64,000 nucleotides of DNA from Candolleomyces eurysporus (lineage: Eukaryota; Basidiomycota; Agaricomycetes; Agaricales; Psathyrellaceae), in assembly GCA_027579435.1 (NCBI GenBank), contig JANBPK010001474.1, positions 62,001 to 126,000 on the forward strand, given 5' to 3'. Positions 10,796-21,945 of this stretch are shown here, in pieces (the first letter of the stretch is position 1; each line of letters starts with the position of its first letter). Made by a program: the position numbers and the translations under genes. Under the pieces are notes generated by a model that saw nothing but the letters and a program-made list of their open reading frames with translations, did not search any database and was not told the DNA's origin.

Positions 10796-11252
10796 GAGGA
10801 GTAGGGAGTTGAAAAGAGCCTGTAAGACTCTATATGTATGTCATGGCTTTTGCCAAGAATCGGGTTTTGTTCTGGGTGACATGCATATGTCATGCATATC
10901 TGCTCTGAGGCAATGATCTCCACATTTGATTGAAATATTCGACCGTGTCGTGCCTGAGGATACGTGGATACGAAAAAGTGGACTTTCTTCGTAAGACTGC
11001 TATTCATTTCATCGCAGAACGTGCACTTTCACCGATTTCAAGGCCTCGAGTTGAACTCGGTCAATTAAATTGCTGAGTGTCGCCTGTGCTCGCCGAGATC
11101 TCAAGCATTTGATGGCGGACATAACGGGCCGTGTGATATACTTAGGCGAGCACGTGAGCCGTGGACGTTGACATCGCGGACGTGGCAGGTTTCGGTTTTC
11201 GCGGCTCCCTTNCCCCCCATTTCATTTGGTTTTCTCTGGTTTATCGGTCAGA
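10796..11252. other. Divergent promoter region, ThuA gene / IRC22-like gene
   Basis: Start codons face away from each other across 457 bases. An N lies at 11212 beside a C run. No TATA box is obvious. Confidence 0.45.
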
Positions 11253-12409
11253 ATGCGTTTCACTACTTTGCTTGGTCTGGGACTCTCGCTAGGCTCACTT
11301 TTTACTGCGGCTGTATCTGGTTCGTAACAAAATCTCTTTCTTGTCAGAGATTGGGATGCTAAAACGGAATTCAGAACCAGCACCCACCGCGGAAGCAGCT
11401 GCACCAGAACTTGTTGCTACAGCAGCTTTCCCTGAGGAGAATACCTTCAACCGTACGCTCCTGTCACCTTCACATTGGGAATGTTGAGGTGTTTACCTGA
11501 TCTCGTGCATTAACTAGATGTCGTTAACGGACAGAAGAACTTATTGACTGTGACTATCGAGAACAAGTCCGGCCAAAACCTCACCCTTCTCAGCATCGCT
11601 GGATCACTCACTCATCCGGACACGAACGCTCTGCTGAAGAATGTACGACAAGTGCTCGTCTCCAATGTAGTGACTGTCTAACTGAAAATCCCTAGTTGAC
11701 GTCACAGACATACGGTGTGCCTCTTCTCGAGGATGTCAAGATTCAAATTCCCTATATCTTCTATAGCGAGTCAGTTGCTCTGTTCTCCTCCCTAGTGCTG
11801 CGCTGACCTTTCTCTCAGATTCAAGGTTAGCTTATCGTCTGCCTCCGGTTCAGGAATTTGGAGCTGAATTTATTGTAGACTGGTGACCATCGTCTTAACG
11901 TCTGGGTGCAACATGCTGCCGGCGTACGTCTTCCATTTGCTAGCCCAGAACCGCATTCTAAATCTTTCCTTTAGGACAAAATTTATACTGTCGACGCTTT
12001 CGAGTCCGTTGTCACCGTTGTCGAACCCCCTGTGTCCTTCTTCGATTTGAAGATGTAAGTCCTGCTCGTGGTTGAGACGATGTCCATTCTAAATTAAATC
12101 CCCAGGCTCTCGACCTACCTCATCCTTCTCGGCCTTGTTGGTGGAGCTGGCTACTACACTTATTTGGCCTACGCACCCCCAAAGAAGAGGTCCAAGAAGC
12201 CCGCAACCTCCTCTGTCAGTGCGCCTGTTGGAACCGTCACCGCAACTGGTGCTGGTGGCTACCAAGAAGAGTGGATCCCAGAGCACCATTTGAAGAAGAC
12301 CAAGTCGGCAAAGAAGTCCGGCGGAGTGACTAGCGGAACCAGTGCTGACGAGCTCAGTGGGGCTGAGCTGAGTGGCACTGAGGGACGACGGAGGAAGGGT
12401 AAAAAGTAA
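11253..12409 (+). CDS. IRC22: IRC22 / TRAP-alpha-like ER membrane protein
   Basis: Type I ER membrane protein related to the alpha subunit of the translocon-associated protein complex and to yeast Irc22. ATG at 11253 begins a signal peptide (MRFTTLLGLGLSLGSLFTAAVSG). A short acidic-Ala segment follows. The lumenal beta-sandwich contains KNLLTVTIENKSGQNLTLL, HPDTNALLKNLTSQTYG and IQIPYIFYSEFKTGDHRLN. Then come VSFFDLKM and one transmembrane helix (STYLILLGLVGGAGYYTYLA), and a basic cytosolic tail starting PPKKRSKKPA and ending GRRRKGKK. About seven small introns are required, all in frame. The tail contains a near-repeat SGAELSGTE. Function in fungi is poorly defined; a role at the ER translocon is inferred from family membership. 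Confidence 0.85.
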
Positions 12410-12716
12410 AATCTTTACACACACCTTGCTTCTTTGCAAGAACTTGATCCATCATCTACGTACCAGTTGACTTGTTCGTTCCTGGAGCATAGTTATTTAA
12501 TGGCACGCCTCGATTATCATCCTTCAGCTCCACATCTACGGCCATGGGATAAAACCTGGTAACAGTGACGATGTTTCTCGTCGCCTGAGTTCTCCCACCT
12601 GCCTGCCGGTGCAGGCTGGGCAAGGACACTAGGCAAAGTACTATATACACAAGACTACTAGAAACATGGAAGTTGTTGCTCGCACAAAAGGTGGCCAAAT
12701 ACTTGAGCCATTCCAT
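12410..12716. other. Intergenic, convergent gene ends
   Basis: 3' flanks of the IRC22-like gene and kinase 3. No gene is visible. Confidence 0.5.
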
Positions 12717-14275
12717 TCACTCCTGAACCAAACGGTCGTCGAGGACATCTACCAAGAAGGGAAGCTTGGAGACGTCGTCCGCTGACGGTCTGCGCCTGAC
12801 TTTGCGGTCCCAGCATGTCTCCATCATGTCCCAGATGCTGTCGGTCAAGCCGTAGCACAGGTACGGAGGGCTATCGACTGCAGGCTTCTGAGGCCGTCTT
12901 CCGTGCTCAACAACCTGTGTTGCAATCATTCTGTGGACTTGAAAGGAACTACGACCGCGGGTCGGCAGCTCCTCGAAAGGAAAGAGGCCAGTGAAGATCT
13001 GGAGTAGTGTCAACATCATGGTAAAGGCTTGTAGGTAGTAAGTAGTGCATCTTACCTCGTAAGCCAAGCAACCAAAGGCATACATGTCACTGAAAGTGTT
13101 NGGGGGGAGGAAGGTGTTCCTGGTCTTGTAATTGAGCCGATAGAAGCTCGGGTGCTTGCCAGAGAAGGGTTCCCCAGGGTGTAACAGTTGATTGGATGGA
13201 AGTCCATGTGAGGATTTGGGCGTCGGTGAGCCGCGACAACCCTAGGTCTGCTAGACGAGCTCTGCCTTGAGGATCGACGAGAACGTTGGCGCCTTTGATA
13301 TCTCCATGGACAATGCTGTTCCTATGGAGGTATGAAAGGCCGGAGAGGACGTCCAAGAGCTATAGTAAACATGTCTTTAAGTGTATTGTCCTGACGCAAA
13401 GGGGATTCAACGGACCAGTAAACGCCTCTCTACCCTGGGGTGGTCCTTCAAATATTTCACGACTGTTCCGTTCGCATAAAACGGTGAGACCAGGTAAGCT
13501 TTCTCAAAGTTGTCGTCGGGCCGGAAGATGCCCTCGAAGGGAAGAAGGTTGGGGTGGCGATGGTTAGACCAGATGATCATCTCCCTGATCAGAAGCTAGC
13601 CACAGAGTATGAGTAAAGTCCTTCAACATGATGGCTCGGTGAAATTATACCTACCTCAACCAAGTCCTCCCGAATTGTGTTTGACTGGGACCGTCTACGA
13701 AGGCGATACTTCTTCAGACAAACCTCGCGACCTCTATGGAGGCCGCGAAAGATGTCAACACTTGAAGTTTCGACGATGACTTCACCTATTTCTACACCTG
13801 GGAGAATGAACGTTTGGGGAAAGAGTTTGGCGCGTTTCGAAAGTCGGAGGAGGGCCTTCATGAACTTTTTCTTCTTGTGGCCTTCGAAAGCCGGGTGGCC
13901 GCAGAGAAACTCCAGGCTAATGAGCTTGGGAGAGGGCCCGATGGAAGAGAGGCAGCTTACCCATTGTAACGCGTTCACTAACAACTGACCCTGCTCGCCC
14001 TGGTATTGGAGAAGCCGTCGATAGGACTTCTTGGTGGAAAGGATCGAGTCCAGCAAGGAGAGGAGATCCTGGTGGACCTCTTCGATGACTTTTTGATACC
14101 CTGAAGCGTCGAGTTCTTCCAGACTTTCCTCCAGCTGATCCCACCGAGAGCGTCGGTCAGGCTGGATTGGTGTAGCGAGGGAATCTGAGGAGGTTGAGGG
14201 CTTGAGCCGTTGTAACGACACAGTCTGGGCAGGGTCCCCTGTGGCCATAGGTTGGGGAGAGGAGATGTTCTTCAT
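12717..14275 (-). CDS. TKL-like protein kinase, inverted paralogue
   Basis: Same exon plan as the kinase at 5428-7228, on the opposite strand. Shared segments are PIQPDRRSRWDQLEE, QYQGEQGQLLVNA, LEFLCGHPAFEGHKKKKF, SVDIFRGLHRGREVCLKKYR, HGDIKGANVLVD and DLGLSRL, and the end is DDRLVQE. HRD is again HGD and DFG is DLG. The first intron uses the same inferred donor (GTTACA) as the plus-strand copy; the alternative in-frame read-through adds about 18 residues. An N at 13101 sits in the codon run for PPPNTFSDM. Removing it restores the frame, so the break there is an artefact. The N-terminus (MKNISSPQPMATGD) differs from that of the plus-strand copy. Confidence 0.8.
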
Positions 14276-14351
14276 GACAAGGGTGGGTAGAGAGAGGAGG
14301 GTTCAAGATGCAGGTTTGGCCCATGTTGAGAGTGGGCAAGTAATCAGGCTT

Positions 14352-14359
14352 CTTAAATA
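14352..14359 (-). promoter_or_regulatory. Possible TATA-like box of kinase 3
   Basis: Reads TATTTAAG on the minus strand, 77 bases before the ATG at 14275. Confidence 0.3.
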
Positions 14360-14453
14360 GAGCTGCTGGTATGGACTAGAACTGCGGCAAGAACATCGTG
14401 ATACTGCATGATAGCCGGAAGAAATAGATACAGCGGCCAAGATTACGACTATC

Positions 14454-14606
14454 CAACGGAGACTTGGCAGATTTGATGGAGGGGGAATCTTGGAGCAGCG
14501 GTNCGAGGACGGTGTGTATACAACGGAGACTTGGCAGATTTGATGGAGGGGGGATCTTGGAGCAGCGGTTCGAGGACGGTGACTATCGAACAGAGACTTA
14601 GCAGGT
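14454..14606. repeat. 67-bp tandem repeat, about 2.3 copies
   Basis: Unit 1 begins at 14454 and unit 2 at 14521 with CAACGGAGACTTGGCAGATT. The copies differ at few positions. A third partial, more diverged copy begins near 14587. One N falls at 14503. The repeat lies between kinase 3 and the inverted-repeat element. Confidence 0.85.
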
Positions 14607-14676
14607 CCATCATCTCAACTGAGTGCAGCATGCTTTCCTAAACAACACTACCTGCTACCAGGCAAATTACAAAGCA

Positions 14677-15487
14677 AATAGTAATAGTATGTATGTACTA
14701 CCTTACGGTAGCGGGCATTCGGCTTCGAACCCCCAGTATGCTTTATCCTTTTTCGATCTGAAGATGCATGATGGTAAGGTAGAAAGAGTATTGGTATTCT
14801 CATGGTGGGCCACAATGGGTCACTGTCTCACCGACTCTGGGTCAGGATTGATCATTGTGGGTCCACCCCCAGCACAAATCCTTCTCTGGAACCTTCTTTC
14901 GATATCGGTGGCCCCTGTAGCGGGAAAGTATCGCTTCGCCTCTTTGAATCCCATCACCTCCAGCAATTGGGAGTTTGGCCATTCCGATCTGCACCACATT
15001 CAAGCCCTGTCAGTGTGAATATACCGCTTGGTTTCTTCGACCACCCCCAGGTGCTGTCAGGGCAAGGTTTTTGCTGGTAGTATTTTTAGTTTAATCTCCA
15101 TTGCATCCAGTCTCTACCAGCTCGAAAACCTTGCTGTGAGCATTTTCTCCTCAGTCTTTGTCTCCTCCAAGCAGGAAAATGTTTCTGGGGGCGTCGTTCT
15201 ATTGACTCCTACTGTCCCTAACCGCCCCCCACTGGGAGGCCTCAGTAGAAGTGTCGTTATATAGTGGGTCCAGTGAGAACCCTACCTGGACCCACGATGG
15301 TCAATCGTGACCCAGAGTCGGTGAGACAGTGACCCATGTGGCCCATCATGAGAATGTCATCACCAATACTCTTTCTACCTTACCATCGTGCATCTTCAGA
15401 TCGAAAAAGGATAAGTAAAGCATACTGGGGGTTCGAAGGACCCGAATGCCCGCTACCGTAAGGAAGTACATACATACTATTACTATT
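14677..15487. mobile_element. 811-bp non-autonomous element with long terminal inverted repeats (MITE / foldback type)
   Basis: The left arm 14677-14865 and the right arm 15287-15487 are inverted copies with only scattered substitutions and a few 3-9 base indels. Both ends read AATAGTAATAGTATGTATG inward. The centre of about 420 bases has no convincing coding frame. A further 10-bp inverted repeat (GTGGGTCCAG / CTGGACCCAC) lies at about 15264-15295, at the inner edge of the right arm. I do not see a clear target-site duplication. No transposase is encoded, so it would depend on one in trans. Confidence 0.8.
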
Positions 15488-15807
15488 CTGTCGGGCATGA
15501 AAATTGAGATTGCGACGTAGCCAGGCTTGAAAGTTGAGATCGCGACGGTTTTCCAAGCTGCGATAGTCGATTCCAGCGCCCGCTAGAGCTTCGACGTTTC
15601 TCTAGTTTGATGATTGATGATGATGATGGCACGCCCAGTACCTTTCGACCTTTCGAATGGCATGAAACTTGTGTAGCAGTGCCGATGTCGTCATCTGTGC
15701 TGTCAAATCCAGCGCATGACGAGTTATCTAAGCGCCCCTGTAACTTGTAGTTTGAATCAACTCTTGGATACATGCCCTCAAAGTTGGCTAACGTACTCGC
15801 AGACATC
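15488..15807 (+). other. Upstream region of the SelO gene
   Basis: 320 bases with a short GATGATGAT run near 15612-15627. No gene is seen. Confidence 0.4.
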
Positions 15808-18411
15808 ATGTCCAAGTTCCCAATATCTGCACTCCCTGTCCCTCCCCCGTCCCGGATGTTAATCCACAACCTTACCCCGGATACTTGGACGCCAAATCCT
15901 ACGACCTTCAGGACCGATGTGCTGGCGAAATCACCTAGTCTTCAGCGAAGAGCCCGACTCTTATCTCCGCCATGTCATTTCTCTCATGTTGCCCCCTTTC
16001 CTGTCCCTTTTCCCTATGATGTTGAGCCCCCATCGCCAACCGACGAGTCTGTACAGACGGGCGACAAAGGTGGTTACATTGAACGCTGGCTAGCCGAACG
16101 TGAAGCTGTGCACGTTCAGCCTCCGCTTCCACGGTATCCTAACTCGACACTGCGCAGATATACTGCAGCGAAGAGGGATCAACCTATCGAGCTCATCGGG
16201 ATCTCGGAGACCGGTCTACGAGATTGCGTACCCCACCTCGATGTTGGAGATGCCTTTTCAATCCTTGGAGCACCCACTTTGGCGGAAGAATTCGACGAGG
16301 AAGGGGAGGGAAAGCCGTCAGATATTCAGGAAGTCGTGGAAGCAAGGAAGGACTTGGTCGATGTCCTGAGCGGACATGTTACCCTCATGACTCCACCTGA
16401 AGTCGATGACGGAGCGGCGTTTGCGCCGTGGTCTCTGAGGTATAGTGGGCATCAGTTTGGGTCTTGGGCTGGTCAGCTGGGTGATGGACGTGCTATATCT
16501 ATTCGTCAGTTGCTTCCCCTCCAGAAATCTAATGCGCTGTGTTCTCTGACGCCTCTTTGTTTTGTCAGTGGTCACCCCGAAGCCAGAAAACTCAGATGAG
16601 ACCATCGAGCTGCAGCTCAAAGGCTCGGGGAGAACTCCCTTCTCCAGGAGTGCGGACGGCTTGGCCGTGCTACGATCTTCTATTCGAGAATATCTTTGTT
16701 CAGAAGGTATACTTTACGCTGGTTCCGTTTTGCCTCTGTTTAGCTCATATCGACTTCCCCTTCAGCGATGTATGCACTCGGAATTCCGACGACTCGTGCA
16801 CTGTCGATCGTATCCCTTCCCTCGCTCCCTGTCGCTCGGGAGCGGATGGAGACCGCTTGCGTCGTGACGCGAATGGCCCCATCGTTCATACGCATTGGCA
16901 ACTTCGAGGCCTTCAACGGCCCTACGAACATGTTCTTCTTTGGCGGTGGTCAACAGAAACCAGACTACGAAGGCCTTCGCATCCTCGGGGAGTGGGTCGC
17001 CCGTCACGTATTGAAGTTACCTGTAGGAGAAAGCGCGTCTTGGGGAAAGGAGTTGGTTTTCGAGGTTGCGAAGAGGAATGCGAAGATGGTGGCAGGATGG
17101 CAAGCTTATGGCTTCATGCATGGAGTCATCAACACAGATAAGTAAGTAATTCGTCTTTCTGGGTCTACCTCAAAGTACTTTGAAGTGAGCCCTCGCTGTA
17201 GCGTTTCGGTCCTAGGCTTGACTATAGATTATGGTGCGAGCATTTCTCTCAGTTTACATTTTATCATGGATCTTATAGCAATGTTTGCAGGCCCATATGC
17301 TTTCATGGACGTCTTCGATTCCAACCACATTTGTAACCATACTGACGAAAGCGGTCGATATTCCTACAAGGTATGCTGGACACGTATACAGTATTGGCGC
17401 TAGCCCTGCTGTGAAGCGGTTGCTAATGTTTCCCCATTTACTAGTACCAGCCGAACATGATCATCTACGCTCTCCGCGCCTTGCTCAATTCCCTGGCTCC
17501 TCTGATAGGCGCTGAGTCAGAACTCCAAAAGGCTGTCGAGAAAGGATGGGCACAGGATGTACCAGAAGAGAAGCTCAAGGAATGGACGGATAAAGGTCTG
17601 GAAATCAGAGACGAAGTGGAGAGAATCGCACAGCAAACGGCTGCTGAGGAATACGGACACCTTTTACGCAAGGTTCGCTATCCTCCTCTTGTTTTCTTGC
17701 CAATTTCACTGATACATTATAATAACTGCAAATTAACAGCGCCTGGGCCTCCGGCGAGCAGATAGTACTGACGAAAGAACGTTGTTCAAGCCTCTCTTGA
17801 ACATCATGGAAACTCACAAGCTCGATTTCCACTCGACCTTCCGGACGCTATCCTCATTCAAGGCTGGCTGGCTCACCGACTCTGGGACTGACAACCCGTC
17901 GCCCGATTTGGTCGCTTTCATCGATCGTCTCCTCACCCTCACATCCGAACCAGAGAGGTTGGACTCGGAGGCTGCGAAGAGGGAATGGCACCAATGGCTT
18001 GACGCTTATGCCAAACGCATCCGGGGAGAACATGGCCAGGCCGCCGAGCTTGGCTGGAACGCAGATTTTGAAAAGATGGAGGAGGAACGTCAAACAGCGG
18101 TGAAGGCCGCTAATCCACGATTCGTGCTGAGACAGTGGGTGCTTGAAGATGTTATCAAGAGAGTCGAACGTGACTCGGACACGGGTAAACGTGTTCTGGC
18201 TAAAGTGTTGCATGTGAGTTCTATCCTCTAATTTGACGATGACTCTCTAAAACTTGGGGTGTAGATGGCATGCAATCCTTTCGAGCCATGGGGAGCGGAA
18301 GACGAAGAGACTCCTGAAGAAGAACTCAGCAAAGAGGAGAAGGAGGAACGCAGGTATTGCGGATTGGGCGAGAAGAAGATGCTTGGCTTCCAGTGCAGTT
18401 GCTCGTCCTAA
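15808..18411 (+). CDS. FMP40: SelO-family protein AMPylase (YdiU/Fmp40), Cys form
   Basis: Pseudokinase-fold enzyme that transfers AMP to protein Ser/Thr/Tyr, mitochondrial in eukaryotes and linked to redox stress. The start is taken at 15808 ([10 protein letters not shown]); 15772 and 15859 are alternatives. The core reads [33 protein letters not shown] (ATP lysine), [22 protein letters not shown], then HGVINTDN and LTIDYGPYAFMD, which carry the Asn and Asp metal ligands, and later [14 protein letters not shown]. The C-terminus is [13 protein letters not shown]: the final Cys-Ser-Ser aligns with the Sec-Ser-Ser end of animal SelO, so this is the cysteine homologue. About seven introns keep the frame. 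Convergent with ARP3 (108 bases between stops). Confidence 0.92.
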
Positions 18412-18519
18412 AATCGTGGATGATGGAAGGTATAATTGCTATCATTTGATTCTTTATGACCATTGGAAATGTAAATATACGTGGTGGGATACAGTTCGAA
18501 GAAAACCCATGCAGTCCGT

Positions 18520-20249
18520 TTATGTTGCACTTCCGAAAATCTGGTAGCGGCGGCAAATGCTGGGGCCGATTTCGTCGTACTGCGCTTTGGTGTGGCAGGA
18601 AGTGTAGAACTCGGGCTGCGGGGTTTACAGTCAGGAAGCTGAAGAAACATTTAATATACGGCGATACACGTACCAAGGATGCAAGAAGAGATCCACCAAA
18701 CCATACAGCATACCTAAAGAAGGGTTAGAAAGATAACGACGTTTGGAATCGACGACTTGCCTTTGACGCTTGTGCGAAATGACATCGACCTCGACGCCAG
18801 AAGACTAAAGATCCGGGGTGAATAAATGACAAAGAGCGAAGGAGCAGGCGGCACTCACGCGAACGGCACTTCCGCTGATAACAGCGCTTTGGTCCAACCG
18901 ACGGTCCACCAGTTGCTTGAGATCGCGCTTCAGCCTGTTTCCAAAGTGTTGGAACATGGTGGATCCTCCTGAGAGCACAATATTCTGGAATTGGTTCATA
19001 AGTCGCAATCCCCATAGGCAGTCAGCAGCACGCACCTTGTAAAGCCCACGTCGAACATCGATAGGAGATTGTTGAATAACATCGTCAACAATTTCGGGCA
19101 AAGGGGTAAGGAAATCGGAGGAATAAATTTCCGGGTTGAAGAAGATTTCTGGCGCGAGGAATCGTTCATAACCAACATCGACAGAGTATTTCTGGGTGTA
19201 TGCAGTCAATTCAGCATGACAGATCTATGCAAGATATTCGGTATACACACCCTTCCAGTGACGCTGTATTCGCCATCGTAGCGCTCGAAGTACTTCAAAG
19301 GTTCCTCATCGTACTTCCTGAATTCCCTAACAATATCCTGGCAAACATAAGAATAGTTTTCCTTGACTTTGTTGGCAACTTTAAGCTGGTCTTCGGGCGG
19401 GACATTAGCCATCTCCCCTCGCTCTCGCATCAGGTTGAGCACGAACTGCGAGATATCGCGTCCGGCTATAGGGATATGCTTGATGGCGCTTCCGATGACA
19501 TAGCCCTCAGCGCATGGGATAACGTGGGTGACACCATCTCCGGAATCGATGACAGTACCCGTGAGGGTGCGGTCAGTGACGCGGTTGGAGGACCATGATG
19601 CAGCGAGAGCAAGCACGGCTTGCACGGCGATGTAGAGACCTTTGATGTTGAAGGATTCGAAGAAGATTTCAGCAGTCTGTTCCCTGTTCTCGGGAGGATT
19701 GAGAGGAGGCTCGGTCTGTCGCGATATACCTTCTCAGCAGGTTAGGGTTAGAGGAGAGGCTACAAGACGCACCAGCAGGAAGTAGTGGTCCTCGGGCTCC
19801 GCACGCAGATATTTGAAGATAGTCTGCTCCCAGTAACGTTCCATGTGATCCCAGTTATCAATCATACCATGTCGAATGGGGTAGTGGACACCGTATCCAG
19901 GTGTCTTCGCGTTGGCGAGGGCCTCATCTCCAATGAAGAAGTCGAGATCTTCAACACCACGTTTCGATGCGAGATGGCCTGGTTTGGCTGGAACAGCGGG
20001 GGCTCTGGACGAGGACGTCGCTGAGCCACGCGTCGCAATTGCAGTTGGGAATACGCTAGGTGTCGATCGGACTCAGGCTGGTTCTGCGAGGGGTTTGGGA
20101 GCAACATACAAAGATGGATCAGAGTTTCCAGCGAACCTAATCGAACGACTGGCTCAGTACTTGCATAATAGGCTATATAGCATTCCAGCTTACCCTATTT
20201 TCGAGTATCCAGTACCATTATCGCTTATGATGGGGGCGAGGAGGGCCAT
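18520..20249 (-). CDS. ARP3: Actin-related protein 3 (Arp2/3 complex)
   Basis: Subunit of the Arp2/3 actin-nucleation complex in the cytosol. The start ATG at 20249 gives [19 protein letters not shown], then, after two small introns, FAGNSDPS and [10 protein letters not shown]. Next come the Arp3-specific insert region ([16 protein letters not shown]), [34 protein letters not shown], the insert segment [32 protein letters not shown] and [18 protein letters not shown]. The end is [35 protein letters not shown] and YQIFGSAT. Phosphate-1 and phosphate-2 loops are present. Introns are 50-60 nt. Length and layout fit a full-length Arp3. Confidence 0.95.
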
Positions 20250-20511
20250 AGCTGGTTGGAACAGGCAGCAGCGGCGCAGCTCATCGTATCGCGGTATTGA
20301 TCACCCATCATTGTTTGTCAACATCCTGACAGCATAATCTAATCGTTCAAGTACAGTGATAGACTATAGTAGTGTATGTAGTCCAAAGTATACCAAATTT
20401 AAACCAAACTTAAAACGAAAACNATAGAGATCTGAGGTATAGAATGCGACATATGGCATATTTAATCCTAAAAATCCACGAGATGCCCTGGAAATGTCCG
20501 AATGAAATTAC
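20250..20511. other. Intergenic
   Basis: AT-rich, with an N at 20423. No gene is seen. Confidence 0.4.
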
Positions 20512-21463
20512 TCATGACGTCGACCCTGCTGCGCTGCTCCCGGACACATTCTCCACGAATCGACTTTGACGCTGTCCTGGGGGCGAGAGAGCTGGGGAGG
20601 GGGCTGGGCTTTCGGTTACAGTACTAAGCTTACGGCCTCTCCCCTTGAACAGGGAACCAAATGACCGTCCACCACTTGTCGTGTCCGCCGGCTGAGGTGG
20701 GCTGGGGGTATCCTCCTGAACTGCAACTGGCGGCGCAGGCGCAATCTCCACAGGCTCAATGACCTCTCCAGGCTCGAGTCCTGATCCAGGTTTGACTTGC
20801 TCGACGTCCTTCTTCGTGAGCCCTGCTTGTCCTTTCTTCGACTTGAACCAACTGCCAGTCCTCTTTTTGGCAGGGACCTGAGCTTCTACCTGGCTCTCGG
20901 GGTGAAGTTTGAGGTATTCCTCTCCCCTGATACGAAGGAATTCTTCTAGAAGCGCAGCATTTCGGCTGTTCGCTTTGAACACAGCGAGGATAACGTCTCC
21001 AACGAACGGTACAAAGCTGACTGCAAGGCTGAAAGCATTGTTCATCAACATCCGTCGGACGAGCCATNGGGGGGAGGTCGGCTGCACGAGCCTTGCGCAC
21101 GACGAGGAAGTAGTTGAGAGATGCATCGGTGACATCCCCAACCACGGGTATAAGGGATATCAAGAATGTCCAGCCAAAACGCAGTCCGCAAAGGCTAAAG
21201 CCCTTGTCGAGATAATGCGCCCGGCGCTTCACTGAGCGCAAAATCCTGGCATCCCGCTCAGAAAGTCCGGGCGGTAGCTCTCTCTAGTTCCGCCCGTCAG
21301 TGATGAGATCTCCTGTCAGAAAGGTGAAATGGTGACATGCCTTGCGTCGCTTCTGCCTGCCCTGCTCATCGGTATAGAATTCGTACAAAGGGTCTGCCGG
21401 GGCGTAGTTTTCGAGATGGTTTTCAAAGAGCTTTTTGCCTGCCTTGCCGAGGAGAGCTGACAT
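20512..21463 (-). CDS. DUF4112-family membrane protein
   Basis: ATG at 21463 starts MSALLGKAGKKLFENHLE. The DUF4112 core has two hydrophobic segments, WTFLISLIPVVGDVTDASL and AFSLAVSFVPFVGDVILAV, each with the PxVGD signature. The motifs NSRNAALLEEFLRIRGEEYL follow. The C-terminal 100 residues are low-complexity, Pro/Ser-rich with basic patches, and end in a region rich in SPAPSP-like runs. The first intron (21284-21340) needs a GC donor (AAG/GCATGT); no GT donor keeps the frame. An N at 21067 inside a C run shifts the frame, and removing it joins ARAADLPPWLVRRM. Family function is unknown; I infer a multi-pass membrane protein. Confidence 0.8.
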
Positions 21464-21945
21464 GGTGAGGTTTGGAGTGGGGAAGATACATGGCTAACAC
21501 GCGTTACACAGACTTATATGAACTGCATCATGCACAGCGTGCTGCTCGAGGGCTTTGGAGTCATGCCGTGATGTCATCCATGGCTGTGCAATTCGAAAAA
21601 TTCCAAATAAGCGCCTGGTTGCAATGACGAAGGCCTCCAATGGAGCCATCCAGATATTTAGTGAGGGATGTCGAAGGTAGGTGTTCGATTCTAGTTGATT
21701 TATTCACCCGATTCGAAAAAAGGGCTGGGTTACGCAACCAACTGACCGTATCTTCCGTGAATCATCCGTTCTCTAGACATGTCATGGATTCTGTGTTGTC
21801 AATGATCAAGCACAGGTCATAGTAATAAAACGCGGATTATGTATAACGGAAGGATACAATGGAGTCAATAGTACAACAGGCAACCCTTGCAAATCCCGAA
21901 AGGAAGCGTAAAGTGGCAATCATATCGCAACTGGAAGGACACAGT
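21464..21945. other. Intergenic, 5' of DUF4112 gene and 3' of SWD2
   Basis: 480 bases with no recognisable gene or repeat. Confidence 0.45.

Noticed and set aside
14623..15264. Open frames of 78-131 codons within the inverted-repeat element
   Set aside because: They overlap the inverted arms, have no domain and arise because the arms are open in several frames. No transposase motif is visible.
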